Assembly: GCA_027605045.1 (NCBI GenBank)
Contig: JAQFWX010000019.1
Location: forward strand, 310,001 to 374,000
From: Phallus indusiatus
Lineage: Eukaryota; Basidiomycota; Agaricomycetes; Phallales; Phallaceae
Direction: 5' to 3'
Length of the DNA: 64,000 bases
A program made the position numbers and the translations under genes. This document shows, piece after piece, positions 12,015-23,611 of this stretch; within the stretch, counting starts at the first letter, position 1; the number at the start of each line of letters is the position of its first letter. The notes below the pieces were generated by a model. It worked only from the letters and a program-made list of their open reading frames with translations. It did not search any database and was not told the DNA's origin.

Positions 12015-13006
12015 TCAGCTTTCCTGTTTTCTGACTTTATGAGCTTTGTCCATGTGCGCCTTAGGGGAACGTTATTACTACCGAATATCAATGAGATTGG
12101 GTCAGACTTACGGTTAATGCTATTCGAGAATCGAAGGAAATCTGAGTCGGACAATAGGGACAGGTATAAGAAGACATCTGTTTGTTGCTTGCAGTTTGTT
12201 TTAGGGATTGTCTTAGGGAGGAATGATTAATGGAGGAATTCTGATGAATAGTGGAATGTTGGATGATAATATAATTCCCCAAAGAACCTGATTGCGCGGC
12301 CGCCGGTACCAGCTCCTGTACCATCTACAGAGAGTTTAGCCCGTAACTTCTTCCCAGCGAATATTATAACATACCTTCGATACTGTTTCTAAATCTACCT
12401 GAGCATCTATACAACAAAGGAATTTCTATTAAATCACCAGGAAGTGAAAATAAAGACGCTTAGACCGACTGACCTTTCGGTACTGTTAACTGAGGATGCT
12501 CCGCTGGCAAGTCGTCTCGCGGCGGCGTGTTATCTGACAAGTTAGATAATTCTGAGATTCTGAATGACGTTTGTTCGACATGAAGTCGTTCGTCAATGAT
12601 GGTCCTGACATGTTCTGACAATCTTTGAAGCTCTTCCGACTTAGACTTAATTCTCCTTGCTTGATAAGGGGTTTTCAAGCTATAACCCTTTTCTTCTATC
12701 AGATGGAGGTCCATTTGAAGCCTATGAAGTAATCTATCAGCAAATTTTAGCTACAAATAAGAAAGAATATTACTGATCCCGTTCACAACGTAGCAGCTGG
12801 AGAGCCTGAACGATTTCCTCTGAAGAATCATTCGTTTCAAGTGCTTCTCGCACTTCGTCTTTGTTGCACTCCACCAGAAGGTTCCGCGATTGTCCTAGGG
12901 CAGTGCGAGCTTGATCCAATTGCGCCTTCCAGCTGAAACTGAAAAATAAACGGAATTTTTCTAAGCCGCGCTCAGAGTCACTTTCATCGGATAGATCGTC
13001 AGCCAT
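12015..13006 (-). CDS. C2H2-finger protein of the tandem family, paralog B
   Basis: From ATG 13006 (MADDLSDESDSERG) the exons join in frame. The first junction uses the acceptor at cttcatag near 12727, which restores the frame. The stop is TGA at 12017-12015. The protein has the helical segment QLDQARTALGQSRN, the basic segment QARRIKSKSEELQ, a low-complexity Ser/His/Asn stretch (HSTIHQNSSINHSS) and a terminal finger CPYC ... AHMDKAH. The finger is split by an intron of about 60 nt at the same place as in paralog A. Identity to A is highest in the last 100 residues. The annotated reading starts at a non-ATG codon further upstream; the ATG is preferred. The role is unknown. Confidence 0.72.
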
Positions 13007-13089
13007 GTGGAGTAGAAAGAAAATGAGAGTCTGCAGCAACTTGAATGAGATGTAAGTAGTTTAATTAAAGACGCAGGACGACGGGCTTT

Positions 13090-13570
13090 TCTTAAAAGGT
13101 GTCTCCTTAACTAGAAACAGTTTCTCAATTGTTAATTGTATAGCGATAAAAGGACGCGGGGAATTGGAACTTCTGTCGTTGTTGTATGGAGATAGATATC
13201 GTTATAGTAACTTAGTAACGACAGCCATCGGATAGCCTTGTGAAAATTACGATATGGGTAAATTTGCTCATGTTGGAATGGCATCACAAATTGTGAGATC
13301 CAAAAGGAGCATATAAAGGGACAGAATTCACATGATTGGCTCCTGAGCCTGTTTTATAAACCAATGGTGAGAAGCGATACTTAAGATTTCGGAAACACAC
13401 CTGTCAATCATTGTTGGTTATCACACAATTAGAGTTTCTAATTGTCAGGAACTCGGAGCTATAGTGCATTGGATGTAAAATACTACAATTAGTAGTCGGG
13501 CCGACGATTAATTTCGAAAGTTGATGAATTCACAGATGATCATTGGATATCAATTAAGCAATTGACTCGG
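13090..13570 (-). repeat. Conserved 5' block of finger gene B (promoter-like direct repeat)
   Basis: Direct repeat of 10560-11020, with the same landmark order: tgtgaaaattacgatatgg, gacagaattc, CCAAT at 13361-13365, and gaactcggagctata. Sequence conservation here is comparable to that of the neighbouring coding regions, although the block encodes no shared frame. Confidence 0.65.
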
Positions 13571-13572
13571 AA

Positions 13573-14270
13573 GTGCGACAAGAATTCACGAACGCTGGTC
13601 TAAGACATTCGGATTGGCGAATTGGCAATTCAGGCCCTGTCGTCGTGGAGAGAGTTTCAACATATATTACGTGGCTATTGGACCTGTTTCAAAAGGGGAA
13701 CATATCCACATCGGAGTTCAATATTTTTGAAAGTGTGAAGTACCTAAACTGGATCAGCTCAATGAACAATAGAATCATTCACGGAAACCTACTACGGTGA
13801 CACACTGAGTTTAGAAGGCGGAGTCATAATAGGATCATTGTAGACCTGAAGTTGTCTCATCGTGATTGTGAAATACCCTTGAATATCCTTTTCTTTAATT
13901 GTAAAGTATCCATGATTCACCAAATCGACGAGCTATTTTTGTTTATCGCGAGCTCAGCCATAGATGGAGACACGGACAAGCCCGTGGCAAAAATCAAGAT
14001 AGTTTCAGACTCCGTTTCGCGAAGAATGATTCGCTCGTTTAGTTCGAAATCGGGCCCTGATTTAATTTGTCTTCATGTTCAGTGCGCTCGTTAAAAGACC
14101 ATTTGAATGTAGAAAGCGACCCTTGGGCCGGTGCGATTGGATCTGACTTAGTAACAACGATTTTCTCTTCGAATGTTATTGCAGGAACTTATCTCGCAAT
14201 TTTCTGGGTGTCTTCGGCGCGATAGCGGGAATCATACTGTTTGTATGTATGTACCGTGCCGGCTAATTGA
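13573..14270 (+). other. Possible degraded plus-strand gene ending in a membrane anchor
   Basis: Two adjacent open frames (13573-13800 and 13852-14094) look protein-like but have no ATG at the start of the first. A third segment after an acceptor-like ttattgcag near 14184 reads GVFGAIAGIILFVCMY before a stop, which resembles a single C-terminal transmembrane helix. I cannot join these into one credible gene and recognise no family. Confidence 0.2.
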
Positions 14271-14497
14271 ACGAAGTCAATTTTACGACTCCTGAATGAC
14301 CCAAGGATAAAGAAACGCCCTTTCAGTTTGGACGCTATATAAACTTATGAATAAAATACACTTTTATAATTGGGTATAGTATAGTTAGCCTCTAATGCTT
14401 TGAGCATCACCGGGGTATCTCTAATCATTGAGCGTCCGGAAGACCATGAGAGATCTGAGGAGTAGCTGTGGCCGAAGCATTGAGAACATGGCTCGAG

Positions 14498-15875
14498 CTA
14501 AACAAGTGGTAACGTACGTGAAGGAGGTAAAGGCGGTAAAGATCGAAGGATATAACTAGCGGTTCGAAACACATGGATGATCTCTTTGACTAGATAGACC
14601 GGTGGAAACTTGATATCTGATTTGGGGACAATTCGAGAGCGTAAACGAAACCAGCTAAGACCGGCCATGATATCATTGAAACGCTCCACGACTTCGTTGA
14701 TGTTGGGTCGCTTTGCAGGATCCTGTTGGGTCATATCATTGGCCAGCGACCGCATGAAACCAAAATTGATATTCGGCTATAGAATATTAAACTAGCGAAT
14801 GAAGAAAGGATGTATCGCTAGGGCTTACCTCGACAAATTTAGTTTTAATTAAGTTTCCAAGATAATATATGTCAGTCGGAAAGGTATCACACGGCACTCT
14901 TTTACCGTCAACAAGAATATCGTGTTCAGGTGCGGTCTTGTCGCCGCCTTTGACAGGATACTCAATATGAGAATCATCGTCCATATACCAAGATGAGATA
15001 CCGAAATCGATAAAGTAATAACGAGGCGGCCGTTCTGTTCGTGAATAATGACGTGGCCTTCCGCGACCACCCGGTCTCTTGTTAATTTCGAGAAAGTCAA
15101 ATCCTTTGGGATAAAGTTTTGTCGATTCCATCATAATGTTTTGCGCACAGCAGTCCCTGAAAAAAGGAAATTAAGCATGAAAGGTAGAAAAGGAGGAGAT
15201 TAACCAGAACCTATGAACTAGGTTACGATCATGGAAGAATTTCAAACCCTTGAAAGTGTTTACTTTAACATGGCATGTCAGCTTGAAAAACAGTACTTAC
15301 AACGAAGATCTGCCTGAAGAAATCAACCGCCTCTCCGATTGTTCTCATGGGAGGATTGTCAAACGGCCGAAGTAGGGGCATGACTACAATATGATGATTT
15401 TCATGATTAGGTACTTCAAGTATTTCGATGACGGGTACAGAATGATTCTCCGGCACAAATCCCAGCTCTTTCTCCGAGAGACGCTTTAGAATTGATACCT
15501 CCCAAGGACACTGACTTAACCAAACGGACTTCATCACGACTTGGGTACCGTCAGAGGTACGGGCTGCATCGAGAAGGTTGGCAGTCTAACTGAGATGAAG
15601 TAGTGGAAACAACAGTGTGCCCTTGATCATACCTTCATTCGCCTGTAGTCCTCGCAATCCTCCGGATCTTTCTTCGTTCCAGACCAAGATGGTACCCAGT
15701 TTGGATCATATCGAGGACGCAGTTTGTACCCCTGCGAGAGGAACCAAGGCTGAAACTCCTTCCAGAACTGTTCCACTGGAACTAGTTCCCCTAAATACGG
15801 AACGTCCATATCATCGTGTCTTACTGACAATTCACGTAATCCTTGAACATATTGCTGGTGTGTCAAGGGAGTCAT
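14498..15875 (-). CDS. Atypical protein-kinase-like protein, copy B
   Basis: Paralog of the gene at 7562-8977 with the same exon plan. Landmarks are the putative lysine in VVMKSVW, the Glu in EVSIL, the catalytic loop HRDCCAQN, FIDFGISSWY (a canonical DFG here, DYG in copy A), and DPAKRPN in the C-lobe. ATG 15875 opens MTPLTHQQYVQG, which aligns with the start of copy A. The intron inside HRD has a normal GT donor. The C-terminus stops soon after SLPPLPPSRT, so it is about 10 residues shorter than copy A. No glycine-rich loop is seen. It is the downstream partner of finger gene C. Confidence 0.8.
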
Positions 15876-16422
15876 TTGGGGGGACAAGTGAGACCAACCT
15901 AGCTCAGAAATTTTTATTTCAATCGTTCCCACGTTTGCCTGAAAACAATAGTAACATGATTGGAGCGAATAGCGCGTGCTATCAACAATGGCGCATAACA
16001 ATGACTAATATAGACTTCCGAACCTTAGTGATAATTGAACAGGCGCCCAATACAATCATGCTCTACTAGTAGCCTCTCTCAAGACTCACCATCATCGCAA
16101 TCAAGACAATAACTACCGGCTCATCAATTATACATTATTTTCAGCGTATGTCCTGTTTTTATAATCTCATTCTCACCCTCCCATGACAATCACGCCATTC
16201 CGACTCTGAGAGAGGGATGTTGATTCTTGAATCTGGATTTGCCGAGCAGCCTGACTCGGAAAGTACTTGTCTGCTCTTCTCCCCAATTACAAATGGTACG
16301 AGACAGTATTTACCCATTTCTACAATCATGATATATAGTAATGTACAGCAATGAGAATTGATACAGTAGACACACGGTATAAATAATTTTTCTAAAAAAG
16401 GAAAATATTGACATTGGGATTG
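15876..16422. other. Intergenic spacer of repeat unit C
   Basis: Between the start of kinase-like copy B and the end of finger gene C. No open frame with a recognisable product is seen. It should contain the promoter of copy B and the 3' flank of finger gene C. Confidence 0.5.
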
Positions 16423-17550
16423 CTACAGACCTAATGGGTTGTCTTTTTCTTTGAGATCAACTCGTTGAGTTCCATTGTTTATTGTTTTATGCGCCTCTTC
16501 AAGGTGAACCTGAGGTGTTATAGAAATGATCAGTAGGCTATGACAATGAGACTTATCAAAACTTACTTTGAACTCTGTTAGAGCGTAGAAGGTCGTTAAA
16601 CAGTACGGACAGGTGGAAGGATACATCATATTTGGAATAGTTAGAATTCCGAGTAAGGGGACCATGAACGACGCCCCGTGGGTAGGCATTGCCTTGAAGA
16701 AAACCATTTGAGAGACAGAAGAATAAGTTCATTTTGAATGAACAAGTCATACCATTGGTATCGAATTATCTTCGGAGATTCGTTGACCTTCCTTTTCTAC
16801 AGGGTGAAAGGCCGATCCAGCTGTCAAACAATTATGACCTTTCTGCAAAGTTGTTGAGTGGACGAGATTCGAGCCCTCTTCTAGCGGCTCGCTCGGTGGT
16901 TTATTGATCTTCATCGAAGAGAGAGATTTCAGAAAACTAGGATCTGGAATAACCTTATCTTTGAGACCCTCTGAGTACCCCTGAAATTGGACTCGTAAGA
17001 AGTTATGAGTATGGTATAGCACTGTTCTCACAAAAGCAGTTCTTTGAAGAGCCTCCGCCTCAGACCTGATTTTCCTCGCACTTATAGCTGTTTTGAAACC
17101 ATACTTTCTTTGTCCCAAAAGAACGTTGAGTTTTTTTCGAATTCTGTGAAAAAGGTCGTTAACAAATTCGGTTTGATACATGAGAGGATTGAAAGCGTTA
17201 TACACGGTCAGTTCATTATTCAACTGAAGTAGAAACTGATCGCCTCCAGGATCCTGATGCCCCTCTTCAACAACTTTCGAGTTTACTTCATTGCATTCAA
17301 CCAGGATGTCCCGTATGTGGCCAAGGGCGGCGACGGCTTGATCTAATTGTGGCAGCGTTCTACAACTTCTGGCAGTGCGTTGGGCGATAAAAACCAGTCC
17401 ATCCGAAACGCGGTCATAAAACGCGACGACGTCAAGTGAGATAAAGCTCATGAGCGATAAATAAAGGAGCGTCTTCACGTCGTAAGGTGTGATTAATTTT
17501 ATATTGTAAGAGCCGGTACCTCTTATAATAGTGTCTTCACCAGAAACCAT
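16423..17550 (-). CDS. C2H2-finger protein of the tandem family, paralog C
   Basis: A long first exon (ATG 17550 to about 16755) is followed by two short exons. Together they give roughly 335 residues ending at TAG 16423. The N-terminus is longer than in A and B and includes a hydrophobic stretch (LLYLSLMSFISLDVVAF). The family segments follow: LDQAVAALGHIRDILVECN and the basic SARKIRSEAEALQR. The finger is a textbook Cys-x2-Cys-x12-His-x4-His (CPYC ... VHLEEAH), again split by an intron just before the histidine half. It is the most divergent of the three finger-bearing copies. Confidence 0.72.
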
Positions 17551-17579
17551 CTCCAGAACAATAGGAACAGCATGTCAAT

Positions 17580-17900
17580 TGTTGATGTTTTAGTTGTAGC
17601 AACAGTTTGAATTGAAGTTGGTTTGCTTGAGACGCGAAGCGACTAGGATTTGCTGTTATTGTTCCAGCAGTGATATCTGAATACAGTAACTACGACTACA
17701 CCTCACGGAAGTTATGTTATTGGCAAGGTCCGATCTTCTTCCATTATGTGGTGACGGAAATTGCATCCGGACTCAATGTCGAAATGATTATACAATGGGA
17801 CAAGGGTAGTGGTTTCATCAACATCAACCGCAAGGCTTGGTCCAATGAGAAAAAGTCTCGTTTAAAGTTCTAACAATATCTGTCAATTATATTATGACAA
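17580..17900 (-). repeat. Diverged 5' block of finger gene C
   Basis: Weaker copy of the block upstream of A and B. The recognisable pieces are cgactacacct near 17693, tccaatgag with CCAAT at 17842-17846, and ctgtcaatta. The order and spacing to the ATG are preserved. Confidence 0.45.
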
Positions 17901-18933
17901 CGACTTCTAAAACATTTCGTATCAGAAGAGGTCTGGAAAACCGGGGGCGAGCACTAAATATTACTTGATTATGCATATTATTCAGTTCTACGACTTATGG
18001 AAGGAGAATAGACGATTGAATTACGAAACTTACATGTATCACTACGTATGAGCAATTTAAGAGCGATATTGAACCTAATTATAATAGCTGAGACACAATT
18101 GGGTTACGTCTTGAAAGGCTATACCGAGCCTATACGTAGCGCTGGTAAAAAAAAAGTTCACACTAGCGTATGCAGCATGTCTATTGAACATTCATATGAT
18201 ATATTCAAATTTCGGTTTACGTGAAAGGGTTTTGATAATAAAAAGACCAGTCTTTATTGGACGAGTATGCGCATTCACATAAAAGCTGCCGACTCCGGAC
18301 AAATACAAGGGCTGAGGCAGAAAGTTGGAAGGGTTAGACGTTAAATAGTCCTAGTCACCACCGATGAGACTCATCAAAGTTGACGAGAGTAAAATATTTT
18401 CAAGCACCGATTGGACCGATTGTGCCGGCCCACTGTCAGCTCTAGGCTCGAGTCGGAGTGTAACATGCAGGTTCAATGAAAAACACTGTCTATGAGGCTT
18501 GGAATCTTGGACGTTGGACTGGTACCAATAATTGTCAGCTATACTACGGTGATTGTCGGGCACTTTAGGAGGTTATATCCTGACCAAAGACGAGGCTTTT
18601 GATTATTAAAAATAGCTAATTCGAACAAAAACGGTGTTTCGCTCGCGTTTATGAGACTGCCTCATGAGGCATGATCAAGAATTCAGGCAAAACGGGGATT
18701 GGCCGACTTGCGTTCATCGCCTCGAGTTTGTCCCGAGTTTGTGACTTTTCCCGGTTAGTATTCAACTGGGCTTTCACACACAAGACGTAGCATATTGAGG
18801 CTATGTAACGCGATAGAAATAATATAAATCATCCAGTTTGTCGGTAAATATGATAAGATATTGTCCCTGCTATGTGAATTTCCACTGCTACAAACTACCT
18901 TCGTTACCTCAACTTAAATGCTAGTCTTTTTTT
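17901..18933. other. Intergenic, no gene supported
   Basis: By analogy with the other units a kinase-like partner would be expected in this stretch downstream of finger-family gene D, but I see no kinase motif on either strand. The frame at 18351-18563 (minus) has no recognisable content. Confidence 0.4.
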
Positions 18934-19866
18934 CAGTTTTCTTTAGCTATCGTCTTTGGACCTTCGCCTGTGTAGACCTGAAATCTCATATAAATAACGT
19001 CAAGAATCAATAAACCTGGTCAACTCTTACGGTCGGATTGTTAACCGTGACTTGACTAATAGAGGTATTCAAAATTCCTGGACGGGACTGCGAAACTGCT
19101 AGTGCTATTTCACGCGTCGCCTTCAATTAAAAGTTCAACAGGTTGCGCCGGGGCTTTCTTCGAACAAATGGCATACCTTCGATATCGTCCGATCTTCATT
19201 AAAATGAGGTTTCTTTTCTTCTCCTAAATGCAAATATTATATTTGATTAAACAGAATGGTGAAAGCGCAAGCTAACTAGCCTTTCTGTACGGATAACTGG
19301 GCCTGTCCTAAGTCCTTGCGGAATCCTAGTTTGTCCGCTGACGAAATGTTGGGGGGTCGTGCGTCACTGAAATGGCATTTCTCAGAGAAAGACCTTATGA
19401 GTTTATCGTTAACCCTTTGAATATCTCGAATGCTTTTTGTAGAAGCCTAAGGTTGTGTAAATTTATTTGGTTACATTACATTTGCAGAATCTGCTCTTAC
19501 CACAGTCCGTTTGGGAGGGTTACCCGACTCGGGTCCAAGTCGCCAGCCGCTTTCAAGCGAAGCCATTTTTCTTGCAAAAAGCTGAGGTCTTTTCTGTTAT
19601 GGAATTATTAGCGGTTATTTGACTACAGGAAAAAAAGAAGGGTACGAGATCTGTTCAGGTCTTTGTTGTTTCAGAACTTCAAGTGCCTTCGGCGCCGCTG
19701 TATCTAGAAGGCCTCGCCATTTTCCAACGGTCGCAGCGGTTATATCTGACAGAGGTTTCGTTCTGAGATTTGCCCAGGCGTGCTCAGGGAAGGAGACAGG
19801 GAGCGTTGGTCCTTTTGCAGCAATTTCAGCCCTGTTCTCAACGGATTTAGATTTATCGGTAGCCAT
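18934..19866 (-). CDS. Finger-less fourth paralog (D) of the tandem family
   Basis: The ATG at 19866 opens an 80-residue frame (MATDKSKSVENRAEI...). Later segments match paralog B by position and residue pattern: QAQLSVQKG near 19280 against HPQLTVPKG, and DRTISK before a gtatg donor near 19180 against LETVSK. The last exon reads VYTGEGPKTIAKEN before TGA 18934. The CPYC half and the His half of the finger are both absent. The donor after QKG reads GC instead of GT. The link between the first and second exons is unclear, so this may be either a diverged gene or a decaying one. Confidence 0.42.
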
Positions 19867-20059
19867 GTACGTTAGGAGATTGGGAGTAAGATAAAAAGTG
19901 TAGTAATGCCTCGCGCATTATAAAAGGTATTGACAGGCAGGTGTCTCTGAAACCAATATCGAGTCGGGAGTAGATTATCCATTGCTGATTGCTATGTGCA
20001 CAGCTAGGAATTGTGAAAATAGAAAACTTGTTGTTTGAAACCGAAAGGAATCTAGATAT

Positions 20060-20300
20060 CAGAACTCTGTGATTGTCTACAGACAATATCATGTTATAGT
20101 AGCCAGGACTACGAAGTGGAAAAAATAAAGTTACTGGTGAATTAGCGCCTTGTCTTAGCCTATAGCGTGATGGGAGGATACTGAAAGGGACGGAATTCCC
20201 AGGAGTAGTATTATCCGGACCCAATAAAAACAAGTGGCACTCAAGGTTTGAAAAACACCTGTCAGTCATCTGTAGTTTAACATCTCAATAATTGGATTAA
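20060..20300 (-). repeat. Diverged 5' block of paralog D
   Basis: Contains ggacggaattcc, CCAAT at 20221-20225, and aaaacacctgtcagtcat, in the same order as upstream of A and B. The CCAAT lies 355 bp from the ATG at 19866, the same distance as in B. This supports the start chosen for D. Confidence 0.5.
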
Positions 20301-21532
20301 GTCTAACCTGTGCGTATTAAAGGAACCCATGATCATGGGTTCCTCAATGCTATCCCAACGGTCATTGGAGTGTTAAAAGCTTATAGCGAAACTACAGATT
20401 TCTTTTTTACATTCTGTAAAGTCGAAGCTGTGCTGATAAAACGAAATCAACGTTTCAATATAGTGAGTCCAATTGTTCTGAGGTCAATAGAACTTTTGAA
20501 ATTTTTGTAATTATGAGCCTAAATTGATATTTAAATAAACCTAAACTTATAAAAAACGTAGTTGACGAGAACTTCTTGTGTGGCTTATTCCAGAAAGACC
20601 GTATAGTAAGTATCACTTGGGCTTGCATGCGTTCGAAGCTGTACTAACACATGCACTCAATATCAGTTAATTCATGAAACTTGAATCAGTATTCGATATC
20701 AAAACATTGTGCCGTGAGTGAAGCTGTAAATTATTTCGGGCTCCGCTACAAAAGATCAAAGTTCTCCGAAAGCCCGAGCCGATTTCTTCAGGAAACATCG
20801 CCTAACCACCGCCGGACGCCATGTCAACATTCAACTTTCATAGAGAAGACTCTGTACTCTCAAAGGGAGAAAATTATGCTCCAACGAGACACTTTTATCC
20901 AACCAGCCTCAATTTGCGCCTAATCGTTTTCTAGAGAGATATGGGGCGTAATTGGTTATTTTCGTTTAGAGGCTAGGCTAAGGAAAGTGCTTTGACGCAG
21001 GGTAACATTACGAACTCATCGCTGTATGTTCTTGTACAATCAATCAATGATTTAACTGATACCTGATACCTAATTGCGAGATTTGAACTTGCGTCATGTT
21101 ATACGCTGCGACCTCGTTTTCAAGATTTTAAGCAGGATAATCATAGCCACTCAAACTTTAGCCGACTGGTATTTCTAATTCTCCCTCAAAAGACAACCGT
21201 TGATTACGAGGTCGAATGTGGGAGTTCCAATACTATAATTAATCATGACGTCTTCCATCCTCCATCTCTAAGCAATGTCAATTCAGAAGCATACGATTAC
21301 CAATAACAATCGATTCTAGAGGCTGTCGTAACTATTCTATGATGGTTTGCATGACCAAGGCTCGCCAGAAAATCATCATGACGTTATCTTGAACCAATAG
21401 GGAGAGAAATCCCCATGCAGCACGAATGTTTCCTTGATAATGCTAGTTCATTCATCCTGTCGGGTATATAATGATGGTCTCAAGAACTTGGTGTTAGCTC
21501 AGCAAAAACCTTTCAGCTTGAATTACAACATC
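20301..21532. other. Intergenic, no gene supported
   Basis: Short frames only (for example 20310-20510 and 20681-20923, plus), without motifs. This marks the right border of the tandem array and the promoter region of the aldo-keto reductase gene. Confidence 0.5.
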
Positions 21533-22753
21533 ATGAGCTCTCTGGGTCAGTTATCTCTTACCTCGACGATTACATTGGCTAGTGGTAAGTGTTGTTTCGT
21601 ATGTTTACGCTTCGAAACTTTATTTTATCTTTAATCTAGGTTTCGCCATCCCCAGGCTTGGTTTGGGCGTATACCAGAATGAAGACTGTAAGCCTGCCTG
21701 TCTCGCTGCTATCAAACACGGCTATCGGTGTGTTATTTTTCATTATTATCTGAGATATTTCTGCTGAAAGAGATGTTCTTAGGCACATTGACTCCGCTAA
21801 AATGTATCGAAATGAAAAGGTAGTTGGCGAAGCCGTGAGAGAAAGTGGCGTCAAAAGAGAGGATGTTTTCATCAGTTTGTTATCTCGCAATGGAGAGCTT
21901 TGAACGATCTCTAACTGGCTTTGCAGCATCTAAGATTGCAACGATGCACGGTCACAGCTATCAGAACAGTCTTGCTACTGTCGACCAATCACTCCAGAAT
22001 TTCGGATTTGGTAAGTTTTGCAAACATATTCTTGACTATCTCGGGTTCAAAAGCTAACTTTAGTATACCTACCAGATTATATCGACTTGTATCTCATACA
22101 TGATCCCCGTTCCGGGAAGGAGAGCCGCTTAGAAGCATACCGTGGGTTGTTAGAGGCCAAAAAACAGGGCAAAGTTCGGGCTGTCGGTGTATCCAACTAG
22201 TAAGTCCTGGAGATTAACCCAAGATACCATCGTTAACAGCGACGAACAGTTCAGTCAAACACTTAGAAGAAATTAAAGCTGCTGGATTGGAACAACCAGA
22301 AGTAAACCAGATCGAATTACATCCATTCTGTCAGCAGAAACCTATCGTCGAGTATTGTCATAAGCGTGGAATCATCATAGAGGCATACTGCCCTCTTGTT
22401 AGAGGAAAATTTGATGACCCGACACTTCAGAGAATTGCGCAAAAGGTGGGTAGTTCATATTTTAGTCACACGCCTATTTTTATATTGTGGTACATAGCAC
22501 TCAAAGGACGTGGCACATGTGCTTGTTCGTTGGTCATTGCAAAAAGAGTAAGTCATTTATTTTCTCTAGGAGATCCATCATTTTATTGTCCCACAGTTAC
22601 ATTCCGCTTCCTAAGTCTTCTCAACCTGCCCGCGTCGAATCCAATGCAAACGTGTACGATTTTGTATTGAGTGAAGAAGACATGAAAGCTATAGATTCTT
22701 TAGATCTTGGAGATAAAGGAGCAATAAGCTGGAATCCTGTAAATGTCGCGTAG
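21533..22753 (+). CDS. Aldo-keto reductase
   Basis: NAD(P)H-dependent reductase of carbonyl compounds, cytosolic, with an (alpha/beta)8 barrel. Spliced exons show the family in order: IPRLGLGVYQ at the N-terminus; HIDSAKMYRNE with the catalytic Asp and Tyr; FITSKI with the catalytic Lys, where the junction near 21856/21928 creates the TSK; LYLIHDP with the catalytic His; VRAVGVSN; EVNQIELHPF; and FIPLPKSSQPARVESNANVYDF in the cofactor-binding end. All four catalytic residues are therefore present. At about 290 residues the length fits the family. The start is ATG 21533 (MSSLGQLSLTST) and the stop is TAG at 22751. The substrate cannot be told from sequence. Confidence 0.88.
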
Positions 22754-22982
22754 ACGATGCTATGTTGCGTTGTAAATTATAAAAGATTGGGAGCATATAT
22801 ACATGAATTGGTATGCTTAGTATAAACGGACTGAAAAGCTGGCTTTTCGGGTTAAGACCGAGGACGTTTCTTTCATCGTATAATGGTCGACACGATTCTC
22901 CGTGTTGTGAGAAAGACAACTGGGTACTTATAAGACCCAAATCTTCTTGCCTCCAAAATAAGCCACCATTACTGAAGTGTGC

Positions 22983-23434
22983 TCAACTGAAATTGGTGAT
23001 ATCGTGGCCTAATATATCATGCACGACGTGTGGATCGGGTTCTGGCATAAAGAACGCGTCCTGACTCCTGAGCACACCAGTCTTGCACGCCGGATTCATG
23101 CCTTGGACATTTTTGCGCACTGAATGATCCGTTGTAAAGTCCAAAATGAGACACGCAATTTTTCCACGATACAACGGCGATAAAGACAATTTCGAAAGCG
23201 TAATCACCTTGTTCAGAGTTGGAGAGAGAGAAAATGAGACCTGCGTGAATCGCTTACCGTTTTATCGTGGATGAGCGATGAGCAACAATTGAGCTAACGC
23301 TGAGCTAAAAAGTACCATAAGGTAAAATAACGTACATTCTGATGCACAAGTCGTTGATTGAGTTTGGATTGAATTGAGCACTTCAATCTGTCCGCCTGGG
23401 ACTGGTACCGGTAATGGAAGAAAGTTAGAAACAT
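22983..23434 (-). CDS. Possible small gene, unrecognised
   Basis: A first exon from ATG 23434 (with RLKCSIQSKLNQRLVHQN before a gtacgt donor) can be joined to a 3' exon ending at 22983 (TGVLRSQDAFFMPEPDP). The first exon vaguely recalls the start of Sus1/ENY2-type proteins, but the rest does not. The evidence is weak: two protein-like frames with plausible splice signals. Confidence 0.2.
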
Positions 23435-23611
23435 GACATCCTCTTACGTAATCTTTTTTTTTTGGTTCACGCGCACTGCGAAACAAGAACCTCGCAATAA
23501 AACCACTCTCAGAAATACTGTTTCAAATTTCAAAACTCAAGTTCGCGTCGGGGCAACGTTTCGGTTGACCATATTTCTCCTAACTTATTCAACACCACTA
23601 CAACCATCTCA

